A stretch of 64,000 nucleotides of DNA from Candidatus Heimdallarchaeota archaeon (GTDB lineage: Archaea; Asgardarchaeota; Heimdallarchaeia; Heimdallarchaeales; Heimdallarchaeaceae), in assembly GCA_030603365.1 (NCBI GenBank), contig JAUVXV010000006.1, forward strand, positions 1-64,000, written 5' to 3'. The notes beneath the pieces were generated by a model. That model saw only the letters and a program-made list of their open reading frames with translations, did no database searches and had not been told where the DNA came from. Both the position numbers and the translations under genes were made by a program. Each line of letters starts with the position of its first letter. Position 1 is the stretch's first letter. Below are positions 17,428 through 31,300 of the stretch, piece by piece.

Positions 17428-17850
17428 ATGAGTGAAGAAGAAACACAAGTTGAAGAAACAGAAGTTGAAGAAACAGAAGTTGAAGAAACCGTGGAAAAAG
17501 CCCCTGCTAAAAAAGCTCCTGCTAAAGAAGCTCCTGCTAAAGAAGCACCACAAAAGAAGAAACCCGAGACTCAAAGCCAAATTATCTATATTGGTAAGAA
17601 AAACACAATTACATATGTTTTAGTTGCTGTTACTATCTTAAACAAAAGTGATAAATGTTTTATTCAAGCTCGTGGAAGACAAATTTCAAAAGCTGTTGAT
17701 GTTGCTGAGATATCAAGAAGAAAATTCCTAAAAGATAATGTTACAGTTGAAGATGTTATAATCGGTTCCGAGGAGTTAGAATCAGATATTGAAGGAATGC
17801 CTACTAAGACAGTTTCTACCGTTGAAATAATTCTGAAAAAGTCACAATAA
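17428..17850 (+). CDS. albA: Alba-family chromatin protein with long charged N-terminal tail
   Basis: The C-terminal 90 residues are a standard Alba domain: IYIGKKNTITYVLVAV, the RNA/DNA-binding ARGRQISKAVDVAEI, and the closing TVSTVEIILKK. Alba proteins coat DNA or RNA as dimers in archaea. Unusual is an N-terminal tail of about 48 residues: an acidic block of repeated VEETE followed by an Ala/Pro/Lys block (KAPAKEAP repeats), like a histone tail in composition. ATG 17428 was chosen because GGTGA at 17418-17422 sits five bases upstream; a GTG at 17419 would add three residues. It is convergent with the topoisomerase VI A gene, 61 nt away. Confidence 0.9.
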   Translation: MSEEETQVEETEVEETEVEETVEKAPAKKAPAKEAPAKEAPQKKKPETQSQIIYIGKKNTITYVLVAVTILNKSDKCFIQARGRQISKAVDVAEISRRKFLKDNVTVEDVIIGSEELESDIEGMPTKTVSTVEIILKKSQ

Positions 17851-17911
17851 AATAGTTAGAGTATACTATATCTTTTTCGACTTATTTATTTTATTTCTAG
17901 ACAATCTTTTC

Positions 17912-19321
17912 CTAGATGAAATCTCCAGATTCTATCTTCTGAGGTAAATAGAAGTTTGTTATATATTGAGGATCACGAGCATTTAATGCTTGTATTTCAG
18001 CCTTGAATCCGCTATCTATTTGAATTTGTAGTTGTTCCTTCCATTTTGGTTTTCGTTGAACAAATTCTTCCTCTAACATGAGTTTAGATCTGTGGATATC
18101 TTTAGAAGATAGCTTTAAGAGTGCGCTTCTTGGGATATCAAAACCACTGTCTGCTGATAAATCACTTGGAAGAAGTCCTAACCATTTGATGCTAGGAACA
18201 GCTAAATGGCTTGATTCAAAACTAAGAGCTTTACTACCTACACTATAAACCCTCATAATCTCAAAACCATATGGATCAGCATCCATTATTGCAAAAATTG
18301 GAAGATTCAAATCATCATGAATTTTCTTCAAAAATTGTCTTGTAGCTACATCAGGCTGACCTTTAGCAGTTATTAAAATACTTGGAACATAGTCATAAAA
18401 CTGATCCTCAGCCAACCTATTGAATACAGCATCCTTTTCAATTACAAGACACATTTCTGCATCAGTATCTAAGCTTTCAATGTCGTCAATATTTGGTGAG
18501 ATAGCTTTTCCTGCGCCAATTGCGCGGCAGTTAATCAAGTCACCTTTCTCCCTAAAACTCAATCTTCCTACGACAATACCTTTTGATGAAGCACTTACAT
18601 TTAGTGACGAACGAGTAACCTGCAACATTGCACTAAGATCCTCAACAAGTGAATCAGAGACTGACTGTTTTTCAAATGAATTGACATCCATATAGAAGAT
18701 ATCTCTTTTAGTACTATGAATATCTCTTGAAAGAAGATCGTGGATTAACTTCATTATAATTGTCATCTGTTCTACTGAACTTACTGAAGAAAGACTTCTG
18801 AATTGTCTCTCAATCATTTGCCTACCAATTAAAACAAGTTCCTGTTCTTCGTCAAAACCAACATTTGTTCCTCCTCTAGAAGGAATGTAAAATGAAGCAT
18901 TGGTAGGATTTTCCATAGCTTGTTGAAGAAAATTCAAAGCATATTCAACAAGAAGATTATTAGTTTCTTGAGAATCTTTTGTTTCTACATGGGTAACACC
19001 ATAAGGCATGAAAAAATCTTTCTTTTGCATTAATTCTGCTTTTAAACCCTCAATTTTATCCAATAGAACATTTCGTTTAACACTTACTTTCATTGTTTGT
19101 TTCTCTAGAGAATAACGGGAGAGTTTTTTAGTAGGTTCTAATTCATACCATTTCTTTCGACTTCTTAAAAAGAGTACATATGTTCCCCTTTTTAAGTCAA
19201 AAGTATCTCTCGCCCAATTGTACATCTCTCTTGTGAGTACATCTCGATCAAAACTTGCACTGCGTTCTGTAGCAGGTAAAACTGTTGAATTTACAAATGT
19301 GAAATTATATTGTTCTGTCAT
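17912..19321 (-). CDS. top6A: DNA topoisomerase VI subunit A (Spo11 homologue)
   Basis: The catalytic subunit of the type IIB topoisomerase that cuts both DNA strands. The winged-helix motif KRDIFYMD contains the nucleophilic tyrosine (residue 210). The Toprim domain has LVIEKDAVF with its glutamate and the DADPYG metal motif. The LGLLPSDL motif follows. Family members place the tyrosine near residue 100, so this protein has about 100 extra N-terminal residues (469 in total against roughly 370 usual), of mixed alpha/beta character (LKRGTYVLFLRSRKKWYELE). Its start overlaps the end of the giant B subunit by 4 nt, so the two are coupled and should be made together. Confidence 0.95.
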   Translation of the reverse strand: MTEQYNFTFVNSTVLPATERSASFDRDVLTREMYNWARDTFDLKRGTYVLFLRSRKKWYELEPTKKLSRYSLEKQTMKVSVKRNVLLDKIEGLKAELMQKKDFFMPYGVTHVETKDSQETNNLLVEYALNFLQQAMENPTNASFYIPSRGGTNVGFDEEQELVLIGRQMIERQFRSLSSVSSVEQMTIIMKLIHDLLSRDIHSTKRDIFYMDVNSFEKQSVSDSLVEDLSAMLQVTRSSLNVSASSKGIVVGRLSFREKGDLINCRAIGAGKAISPNIDDIESLDTDAEMCLVIEKDAVFNRLAEDQFYDYVPSILITAKGQPDVATRQFLKKIHDDLNLPIFAIMDADPYGFEIMRVYSVGSKALSFESSHLAVPSIKWLGLLPSDLSADSGFDIPRSALLKLSSKDIHRSKLMLEEEFVQRKPKWKEQLQIQIDSGFKAEIQALNARDPQYITNFYLPQKIESGDFI

Positions 19322-22300
19322 TTTCCACTACTCCTTGATTTGCTCTTCGATGAGCCATTAGACGAAGTTGTTGACGTTTGTATCCTTTTAGACTCTGAAC
19401 CCATATCCATGAGTGTAGTTTGTTTAGTGCTCTTTGGTCTAGTAGATTTAGTAGTTGCTTTTGTAGCAGGTTTTTTTGTTGAAGTGCTAGATTTAGGTTT
19501 GGATCCAGTCGAAGGAGTCTTCTTAACTGTAGTTTTTGTTGGTGTGGTTTTTTTAGCTTTTGAAGTCTTGGTAGTTTTCAAAGGAAGTCTGTTTTTAAGA
19601 CTTTTAATCCCCATATAACTCAAATTAACTTGACTATCAAGAACTGTTGAGGGGTAGAATACAAACTCTTTGAAATTACTTATACCCAGTTGTTTTATTT
19701 GCTCTAAAATGTCTGCTTTTACATCTAGTTCCTCGATTTCCTTATCTAAGTATTGAACCAGTTTCTCTACTTTAGCTAAGGTTAAAGCTGAAGATTTTCT
19801 AGTCTCTTTTTTGGGGAAGAGTAGTTCTTGTATTGAAGTGATACCTGCAGCTCCAAGCTTTTGAATTTCTTGATTTTCAATATATGGTAAAGAAACTTTA
19901 AGAGCTGTTTCATCTTTCTGAGCTAATTTTATTGACTGATTTGTAAGAGTAGAAAGAATAGTTTTCAATTGCCTTTCAGGCACACTTATCTGACTTGACA
20001 ATTGTTTACAATTAGAAACAAATAAATCATTTATAACACTGAAGCCTTTAGAATATAAAATAAACAAACTAGTTGGATTCTCTCTAATCAAGTCAGATAG
20101 ATAGTAAAATGGTGTGTTCAATATTTTCTTTATTCTCGATAGAAGAAGTGTCTTTAGACCAGAAGTTTTCATCAGAATTTCATCTGAAACATTTAAGTGA
20201 CTGATAGTTGAATATCCAGCTCTAATTAGCTGTCTCTTAGTAGTATCATCAATAAAACTAACAATATTAATAGGATAGCAATCAGCTGTTATGATATCAG
20301 CTATGTTCACAAAACTTAGTTTCATTATCATTGTTTTAGCTGAAATATTTTGTTTATCTGAAAGTTTACTTTTAGTAAGTAGGCTACTAATATCTGCAGG
20401 TAGAAGTAAATCAAAAACTTGAGAGTATCCAAGATTATCTAGTTTTGATAGGAAAGATCGGTCATTGGTTAAGATAGAAATTGGAGCTCTGAGTACTGAT
20501 AATAATTTTTCCAGATCTGGTTCCAAACCTTGAACACCGACCTGTTCAATATAATTGTACAGGGAACCGAATGTTCTAAGGTCTCTTTTCTTTAAGTTAG
20601 TATTAATATCAGTTTCTTTTACAAAATTGGAAAGACGTCGTTGCTCGTTGGTGATTAGTTCAGCTAAAGAATCAAACCTAATTAAGGGGAGAATATCTTT
20701 ACAGATAGCTTCTGAGCCTGATTTATGCTTACAATGAGCTAATAAATCATATATTGTTGCTAGTTTATTTTTAGTAGCATAAGCAAATGCTTCTTTGTCT
20801 TCTATTAATGTGGGTAAATCATTTAGTTGTAAAGTCATGATATTCTTTAATCGCTGACACAATTGCCATTCTTTTGTGCCTTTTGACTTGGCTCTCTTGC
20901 TAAATAATAATGCTTCTTCAACAGAATAGATAGAGTTTCGTTTTAGTGTATTTAACTCACTTGTAGTAAATAGCTTTGCTGGGAATTTTATGAGATTATT
21001 CTTGAGTTCCTTAAGAAGATTAAGAGATATGTTTCTGATGTTTCTCTGTAAAGTCTTGTCAGTCACTACACTAAAGAGTGATTGTTTAGGCTCAAGTAAT
21101 AGTTCAGCTATTGATTCAAATTCTTGAGTAGCTATTTGATTAATATTCTCTATTGTTGGTTCCGATAGGAGGATAGGAGGTCTTTCTAGATATACGAACA
21201 ATTCCTTAATTTGGGTATCATATTGCTCTGGTAAACCGCTTAAGATTGATGAATATAATTTCTCATCAAAACTGTGTAGGAGAAGAAGATATTCCAATGA
21301 TAAATCTGGACACTGGAGTTTCTGATTTGCTTGATCTATATTTAGAACATTGCATAGTTCTGTGCCTTTTGAAAATATGAAATCAGAGGTTCTTTGTAAA
21401 ATATCCTTTTGTGATTTAGAAAGAGAGAGAGATTGCAAATTGGGAAATAAGAATAAAAGCTCTATGAGAGTTAAAGATTCAGTTATTTTTGGTTCTATCT
21501 TCTTAACATCTAATTTAACCAAAGTGTTTATCTTTTCTTTGAGATTTTTAGGGATAGTGTTTTTCGAACTTATCATTTCAAGAAGTTTAATATAATCTCT
21601 CAGACCGAGTTTATTAAGTTCAATTATATCAGTTGAAGATAGAATTTTGTTTGCTTTCAGTATTGGTGGTTTAAGGATATTGTCTGGAGTTAGGTTTATT
21701 ATTAGTTTCTTAACATCATTTGCTGGAATAGACAGAGAAGAAGCCAACTCTTTGTTTGTTAATCTGTACAAATCGCCTATTTCCTTGAGACCTTTGGATA
21801 TTTTCTTCCACCCTTTCAATGGGATTTTCGGTAATTTAATCAGCAAAATAGATGTAGTTAAAATCTTTTCAACTGAATTTATTACAGATTTCGAAATCCT
21901 ATAGTTATCATTTGCGATATCTAGTATCAGTTCATCAATTGTCTGATAATAGGAACTTAGCTCTTTCCTAATATTTGGGTTGAAAATCTTTATGCTAGAG
22001 ATTTTGATTCTTTTATTAATATCGCTTTTTATCTTTCCAAAGGTAAGAGTTGGTATTAGTTCTTGTATCTTGGTTTTAAGTTTGATTGGAGCAAAAGTAG
22101 GCCAATAACTACTCGGTTTGATTAAAAGATCAACAAATGTATAGATATTCTTAGAGCTTAAAATTTCTATATCAGTTGAATTGAATTTTGATGAAGCTGA
22201 AATAGGGTGTTTCAATATTTGAAGAATTTTCTGATTTTCAGAACTCAATTTGTTATACTTAATATACATTTCAAGGAGAAGTTCGTTAAACAGTGTAAGA

Positions 22301-25300
22301 TTCTTAGCTTTCAAATCTTGATTAATAGAAGAAAATTCAGCTTCATTGAATATCTGTATTATTGTGATGAAATCTTCTTTGATTTTTTCTGTTGAAGCTG
22401 AGAATGTACGTAAGAATTCTGTAATATTGTCTATTTCTTTTTGTTCAGATAAAGTCATTAACTCCTGTACTGAATAGATTCCTTTCATCAGATAGTTTTT
22501 CTCAATTTCGTAAAATGGAAGTTTTAATAATTCCTTGTAATATAGAATCGGAGTCTGTAGTATTGATCCAATTCTTCCAATAATTTTATCTATTCTGCTA
22601 TCGGATACAATCCATGGATAAACTGAATATTCTCTCAAATCTGCTAGATTGAAAACTCCTACTGATTTTAGAAAATCTTTATCTCTATCTGTTAAAAAGA
22701 ACGCATCTCTAAGGTGTGAGTCTTGTTTAGAAATGATTTTGGATTCGACATCATCTATGTTTATCGACATTATTATTTCTCTTATTTTTGTAATGCTAGT
22801 TCTTGCTTGGGTTGCAATCGTTTTTTGAGAAACAATAAGTAAATCAGCTATAGTCTTAATATCTGCCCTTTTAAGTGCTGCTTCAACTTTATTTTCTAAT
22901 TCTAGATACCTAATATTGGCTAGTAAATATGGTGCAACTCTTGAGAACATTCTTTTATCTTCAACAAATCTCTTTGAAGTAAGAAGTGAAGTATAAGAAT
23001 GAAATTCTTTTCCAATTATGTATTTCTCAGTTGTTGATAGTGGATCTTTGAACTTCAATTCTTCAATATTCTTTATTGTATCAACACCGTCAAGAATGGT
23101 TTTAACATGCTCTTTGGAGAGATTATGGAAATTTACTAGTAAGTCTGCTATTGTGTAATGTTCCTTGTTGTAAATGTAAATCAGCAATTCTTTAGAGAAT
23201 CCAGGTATTAAACTTGGACTTGAGTTCAGTTTTATAATTAACTCCTCAAAATCTTCTTCCTTTAGCTTGCTTCTTGATGTTATATGGTGTGATGGAAGAT
23301 ATAGGAGATGATCTATTGTTGTTATCCCTGCAGAAATCAATGATTCAGTGATGGCTTTTTTTAAGCCTAATTTTTCAATAGAAACACCAAATTTCTTAAT
23401 ATCATGTAGACGTTTAATCAAGTAATTAGGATTGGTTTTTTGTCTCGAAATAAGTCTCTTAATACTTGCTGACCATTTCTGTTGAGGTACTTCTAACAAA
23501 TCTGTATAGGTTAAGACATTATTTGAGAGTAGTTCATCTACTTCTTTCTTGCTTAATTTCAGAACTTTACCAATTATTGTTATAGGTGAGAGAAGCATAG
23601 AAACTAATTGAGTAAGGCTTTTCTTATCTTCCTGCGAAATTGCTAACTGATCTAGTTTTAAATTAGCTGCTTGTGTCAGAGAAACACAACCATGTTCCTT
23701 TAACAGATTCTTAACATTGTCTGAAATTTCAGTAAAGAGATCGATATCCAACCCAACTAATTTTGCGCTACTTTCTAAATCACTTAAGTCAATCTGAGTT
23801 ATTAAGGCAATTATTTTTTCCACAGTCTGACCTGTAATTTTAGATATCATTGGAGGTGGTAAGGATAAGAATTGGAAGACGTTGTGGATACCATTTTGTT
23901 TCAATTTTTGTATCTGAACTGGTGATAATCCATCAACTGAAGAAATGTTGAAATTTCTAAGTGAGTAAAGAATGGGTTTAATCTCAGAAGAAATCTTGTT
24001 ATCTGAAACTATTTGACTATCAGCAGCTATTAATTCCTCCAAGTAAAATATCTTCTTTGTTTTAAGTTTCTTTAAGAATTTACTATCAGTGATAAGTGCC
24101 ATATCTACTAGTTTAATCGCCCATGATGGAGGTTTGAGATCAATAACTTCATCATTGATTGCTCGATTAAATTTTGATATAATACTATCAGGAAAGGCTA
24201 CAATTTCTGGTTTTGATTTTGATTCAGTAAATAATAATTGAGCTGTAAGAATATTAGTTGCTTGTTTGTCTCTTAAACGATTGAAATTCTTTACATCTAG
24301 ATTTATTACATCATATAACCAAGAAACAGGTTGAAAGAAATTGAAGGTTACATTTGAAGAGACTCTCTTTTCCTTGTCTGTAAAACTAAAGAGAGGATGC
24401 TGAACAAAATCAAAAAGGAAAAGACCGGTAGTTAATCCATAGCTTCTGAATCTTTCACTCATTTCATTAGGAAGTTTAATCGCTTGATTCAAAAAGGGAC
24501 TAAATGTTTCAGACATTATTTTAGTCAGATTAAAATTCACTTGAAATTCACGAATGGTTCTATTTACTGCTGGAGATGTATTTTCCATCATCTGAACCTT
24601 TGCTGAAATTAACTCTATTACATGATGAACTCCATTATGTCTGAGAGCTATCTTTGTTTCCATATCAAAATATGGAAGAGAAAAAATACTCAAACTGAGA
24701 AAACTCACAAGTTGTTCTACAAATGATATATTGGAAATTTTCTCTATCCTCTCAAATTCTGAGAATTGTAAGAGATGTTCAGGTACAAAACCAAACAAAT
24801 CTTCAACTGTTTTCTTATCGGGATCAAAATACAAATCTCTTAGAAGATTTTTTATTGGTTCGTTCAATAACAAAGGTGTTCCTCTGTCCAAACTAAATTG
24901 ACCCTTTCTTATCTCAGAAATCTCATTGGGTATAGAACCATCAAAAACCTTCTTCAACTCAGTGTCATTTACACACAAGAAATCAATTATTCTCAAAACA
25001 CCCATCTGTGATAATTTCAACTTCGTTTCTGTTGAAATTTCTTTAATCCGGAAGATTGAAATGTTACAGTTTCCAAGAAAGTCTTTGACTACTTCATCAG
25101 AAACATTGGTAATTGTAAATGCTTGATAATAATGACTATAAACATCTTGAACATATTCTTTATCAGACTTTAGCAGGTAGTTAATTGTGGATTTCCTAAG
25201 AACGGGAAACTCTTCAATTTTAACCCCTTTTCTATTGACTTCTTTTGCTAGAGAAATTGGTTCAATCTTATCGAGATACTTTCTAACTTCCTTTTCACTA

Positions 25301-28300
25301 ATGTCTAGAATAATAGCGATAGTAGAAACATCTTCAGTGATGAAGGATAAGATATCTCCAACACCAGAGTATATTAGCTTCTGAACTTGTTGGTTAGTTA
25401 ATCCAATAAATGCTACTGATGCAAGATACAATTGCACTTCACGGAAAACATCCAGTTTCACAAGATGTGGGTGTGATTCTCTTAATTCTGCCATACGAGA
25501 ATTGAAATCTTGAATAGAATAGATTCCGAGCTTGTGGATTTTTTCTAAATAATCCTCTTCTATTGAAGGGAGTAAGGTAATAGGAATTGCTGCTTCAACT
25601 CTCTTGTCTGATAACTCGTCTAAGGAGAGAATATCAAGAGCATGAAATTCTTTGTAAATTGGATTTTGAGTAATATGAAAGAGTTCTTTTTTATCCAATA
25701 AAGCTAAATCAATTACTGAGTTTATTTCATAAAATTCTAAGCGTTTAATCTCATCAAAAGAGAAAAATCCAATAAATCTTATGGAACCAGAGAGAATTTC
25801 CTTGACTTTTTGATAATTTTTAATCGGAAGGATATCAGATATTCGTTGAGTTTCAGCAGAATAATACAGAGTTTCAATATCTATTATTCCTACATCCATT
25901 AACTTTTGGATTTGTTTTTCTGAAACTAATGAAGATTCAAGAATTTTATGAGTTTGTTCTTTTCTGAATGAAACTATTAGTTGATAATTCAAATTGTTCT
26001 GTATCTCGATGATATATCTTTTAGACAAACCAGTTATCTCTGAAATCTGTGAGATAGGTATTGAAAAGAAATCTATCAAAGTATTAACTGATGACTTACT
26101 TAATTTGAGAGCCATTTCTCGAGGTAATCCCATTGATGATATTGGTATTGCTAAGTCTTTGAGGAGAAGATTGAAGGAATCTACTTCCATGAGTTTAGCA
26201 TGGAATGGAGCTAGCCCAGAATGTTCAACTAAATCAATATCAAATACATCACCTATCTTAGTATTAGTATAATCCTCTCTCTGAATTTTCTTGATTTTAG
26301 TAAAGAATGGTGTTATTCGTAGAGGTAGCTCTAAAAGTGATCGAATTATTGTAAGATTGTAATTTTCAGCTTGATAGTGTTTATCTTTAGATAAAAGATG
26401 GGATATCACATTAGGGTCTGTTATAACATCCGACAAAGTTTTGTTTTCAAAATCCTGGACGATTTCTTTAAAGAACGAGCAATTATAAACTGATGATGGT
26501 AATTTTGAGAAGTAATGGAAAGACCTCATTTCCAGCATTTTCGAAGAGTTAGATGAAATTGATCTGTATAATAGTGGATCTGTAATTTCCTCATCAGGAA
26601 TGAATAGAAGTTGAAATACGCTTTTGATGTTATTTTGTTCCCAAACTTCAATTGAATACTCAGAGATTTCAGTAAATATTCTTAATGGAAGAGCCAATAC
26701 TTTTTGAACGGCTGATATTTTAGGCCACAATTCAGGATTCAGCTGGTAAAAGGCAGGATCACTTTCATAGAACAGTTCTTGAATCGTTTGAAATCTTTCA
26801 AATTGAAAGATTGAGTCTCTGCTTAACTGTCTTTGTTCCATCTTATCAAATAATCTTGTTTCAAAAGCAAAAATCCCTTTATCTTCATAAGCTGCTATTA
26901 TCCTTTGAGTAGTGAGTGAGGATTTTACTTCATCTATCTGTTTAGGAGGAATCTTCAGAAGTTTGTTTAGTTTCTGGGTCGATGTTAATATAAAATCTGC
27001 AATTGTAAGAATCTTATTCGCTCGAAGTAATTCAGTTTGCTCGAATGTTAGGGTTGGTAGGAAGTAACTAGGAAGTGAAAAATAACTGAGAATATCAGCT
27101 AAGTCTAAACCACGTTTAATATTCTCAATTCTCTCATCTGGAATACCAGTTCGTTCCATTAGACTTTCAGGAGAAGTAAGCATGAATCCAAGCAAAGTAA
27201 AAACACTAACTTCTTTTAAAGTATTAATTAATTCAGCATCGAGCATATCAGATATATGAGCTAGAGGAAGATTGAGAACTTGTTTGAAAGCTTCAACAGT
27301 ACTCCAAGGTAATATAGAATTATCCCATTTTACTTCAGAAGAAGAGAAATACAAATCTTCTAGAGTTAGAATATTAACCTCTTCAAGAGCTTTAACGATT
27401 TCAGGTTTGAATAAATCAAGTTCAGAGATATCAGTACCTGTATCACTAATTCGAATATTCTTTTGGAAGCTTTTTGCTTCTTCAATGTTGAAATTAAGAT
27501 AGGAAGCTATGTCTTCAGCTTGACTAACTATTAAATCGATAATCCTGGTTATACCATTATTCTGCAAGACATTTAATTGGTCAGTTGAGAGAGTTGTTAT
27601 TTGGTCTTCTTCAATTGTTTTTGTTCCTTCTTCTCCTTCAATTCGAATGGTTTTCTTGACTTTTTTCTCCCAAGCTACAAGAGTCAAAGGAGATCTTAGT
27701 AGTTTTCTAAATTTGTCAACTACATTCCAATGAACAAGAGACGCTGAAAAAATCATTGGATGTGCTAGATAGAATATTTTGTCTATTGTATCATAACCCG
27801 CAAGAATTAGAGATTCAATTTCGTGAGTAGAAAATCTTTCAGAATCTTCAAAATCAAAGGAGACTAAAGATCTGAATCTATTTCGATCCATTTTTTCAAA
27901 AAAGATTGTTCCTTGTTGTTCAAGTTGAAAATCACTTAAGAGATCAATAATTTCTTGTTCTTCTTTATCTAAAAATGATGCAAGCTCTGCGGAAGTATAT
28001 TCAAACAGCTGATGAACTGCAATAATTCCTTTTGCTCTTAAGCTTTCATAATCTGCAAGAGTTAATTTTGAAATTCTCGAAACAGGTAAATCTAATGCTC
28101 TTTGAAATTCATGAAATTCACTAATTATCAACACTTGTTTCTTAAATTCATCAGTTCCATCTATCTTACGTGTCTTTAATATTTCGTATAACTCAAGTGC
28201 TGCATTTCTCTGACTGGTATTACTCAGTTCAGATTCAATAATTGCAGGAATCAAATCTAGGAATTGTTTTATTGTAACAATATTTCTAGCCTTCAATCTT

Positions 28301-31300
28301 AGAAGAGCTTCTTTTAATTCAGGAAGTCTCTTGTGATTTTTATCAAATAAATGTGATAACTCAATAATCTCCATTTGTGACAATTTGCTTATATTTTCTA
28401 TCATTAACCAGTATCCTTCGGTAAAATGGAGTTTCTCAGAAGGATAAAGATAATATAAATCCTGTATTGTAGGATTTGTGGTTTTAAAATATTCTATTAA
28501 ATTCGGAAAAATTCCTTTGAACAAGCTTAAATCTTTGCCCAAATTCTCTTTATTCCTTTGAAATTCTGAAAATGAGATGTTCTTCTTCATTGACTTAATT
28601 TTATTTTCAGATGTTTCTAGAATTACAGCTAGTTCATCATCTGGCCAAATAATGAATCTTCCTACACAGTTTAGTCCTACTTCTCTTATTAAATGGGAAA
28701 TATCTCTTAAATGTGGATAAATAAAGATAATTGGTGAGCGTAAGAAAACAATCAGATCAAGATATTTTTTCTTATCTTCTGCATTCATGGAATATACTTC
28801 TGGAGAATTGAAAAGAAGTTCCTCAAACACATTTATACCATACTTCCTGAGAAGCTCTTGGTGTTCCAACCACTCTGGAAAAGGGGTTCCAAGAGCTCTT
28901 TTCATTCTCTCAGATTCACGCTTGTTTAATCCCATTTTCTTTAGTTCTGGAGATGAATATGCAAGAAATGCTGAAGAAGTAAATACTTGATTTTTATGGA
29001 GCTCTTTTTCTAAACCTGCAGGAATAATCTTTATGTGAGCTGTGCTATGATCGTACTCTTTCTCGCTCAAAGTTTGTTTTAATTTTCTTTTTGATTCTTC
29101 TAATAACAGAGGCAGAAGTTGTTTTAACTTTGGTTCATAAATTTGATCTGCTGAAAGATTAATCAATTTAGCTAATGTAGTAATACCTTTAGTAGCTAAA
29201 TTCTTTATTAAGGCACTTTCTTGTGTTTTCATCTCTTCATTTGAGAAAATCACAAAATCTGCAAGTTTAGAAGAGGGAGAGTCTTTATTGAGAATTTTTA
29301 GATATGTCGCATAAAGAATTCTTTCCAGCTCTTTCACTAGTATAAGATCATCAGTTGAAGCTGTTACAAAATCCTCTATTGTTCTTATTTTTCTTCTATG
29401 GAAAGCGTTCTTTGTATACCCATCTGTCCAATCAGGTTTCATTTTTGTGATATTGGTACTTCTAAAATTGGGGAATTTAGTTGATAAAGTGTTGAAAATA
29501 TCTTTAAGATGTTCAACAAGAACAACAGTAATTTCTGCCTGGTAATTTATATCATTTGGATAAATTAGCTGATACAAGAATTCTTCCACTGATACATCTG
29601 CTGAAAGAAGTTCTCTAGACTTTTGCTTCAATTCTTTGAAAGTTGGAAAGAGGTGTTGTATTTTTAGTTGAGAAATAGTAGTTAGTTTGTTTAATTCATT
29701 TATTGAACCACCAGCTCTTATAGAACCATCTGATTTTCTGTTCTTTAAAAGTAGTTGATTTATTAATTCATCTTTCTTGTTTTCAAACAGCTTTTCAGCA
29801 AATCCATATACTGAATGTAATTTATCATATTCGGTTGCAAGAAAATGATAGCTGTTTTGAATCCATCTTCTATTCAACGCATCCCTTAGAGAAAGTGTTG
29901 ATTTACCATCTTTCTTATCGAATCTTCTTTCGACTGATCTAGTTATGAAAATTCTCGAATCTAAATCAGGACTTAATCCTTCTCTATCAAGCTCGTAAAT
30001 CGTTCTTAATTTGATGTTATATACTTGAACAGCTGGTAGCTGAAGGATAGTCGCTAATTCAGGTGTAGGAGTAAGGAGAAAATCAGAAATAGATAAAATT
30101 CTTTTTGCTTTCAGAGAGTTTTGTATAGGTTTGGGGCACCATATATCTAAACCGAGCAATCTTTTACTTAAAGGCATAAACAACTTTGCTTTTTTCGGAA
30201 TTCCATGAGCTAAAGCGGAAGCTATTCTATTTTTCTCAAATCTAAAATCTGCAAGAGGGAGGTCTTCATCTTCTAAAATCTGTGTTAAGTTATCTATAAT
30301 GACTGGAGCTGATTTTACAAACCGAGAGAGACGTGCATGTTCTCTTCTCTTTCTTTTAGCTCTGCCTAAGAAAGTTTTGAGTCGTCTCCCTAATTGTAGT
30401 AATGCTAATCTAATCTCTTCTTCAATTTCAGGAACTATAGAGATATATTCTTTGCTTGTTTCAGGAAATGGAATTTTAGTACTTACTAAAGAAACTGCAA
30501 CAGCTAGAGGGTCCGACTGACGAGTAAGTCCATATTCATTCCAACGTATTGAAGAAACAACATGTGTTATAACATCATTTCCTGCTCCAAAAATAAGAGG
30601 AATACGATTAGCGTATCTGTATATTATCTTATTATCTTGAACTGTAGCACTTCGAGCTTGAGATGCTTCATTTACTCCTCCACCATATCCTAATGCAACT
30701 TCAATCACAAAAGGATGACCAGAATAAGCTTTTGCTGGTCTTGAAATTGCTTCAACGAATTGAGGAGTAAGTTCCTTTTCTAAACCTTTCCTTAATCTTC
30801 CTGCACCTAGTGGAGATAAGGATGATCCCTTGGGACTCTCAAACTGAAAGACTCTATCTCTTTTTCGTTTAACATCCTTAGCTTCTTGATAAGCCTTAAC
30901 AAAGCCTTCGTGAACAATCCTTCGAATTTCATTTGAGGTTAAATCCTTAGGATTTTTATTTGGATCTATTTCTAAGAGTTGAAAGAAATCCTCTGCGATA
31001 TCCTCAGTTACACCCATAAAATGTTCAGCAAGAAAAAGTTTGAGCTTTTTGCTTTTGTTAGCTCCTAATTCAGCTTTGAACTGAGTAATATCACATCCCC
31101 AAGGATGAATCTTAACATATTGGGGAGGTTCTGGCATATCATCTACAACGCTTTCATAAATAATCTCATCATATTCCCCTTCTTTATCTCCTGGAACTAC
31201 AATATTGAAGGTAGAATAAGGAGTGATTATCGCAAGTTGTCTGAAATACTCTTTTACGCTATTTTTTGCTAGACTCCAAGCACCGGTAAATGTAATGCTG

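Noticed and set aside
19310..19618. A 102-codon plus-strand frame opposite the Topo VI B tail
   Set aside because: Its Val/Leu/Phe-rich sequence is the complement of the Lys/Thr-rich tail codons.
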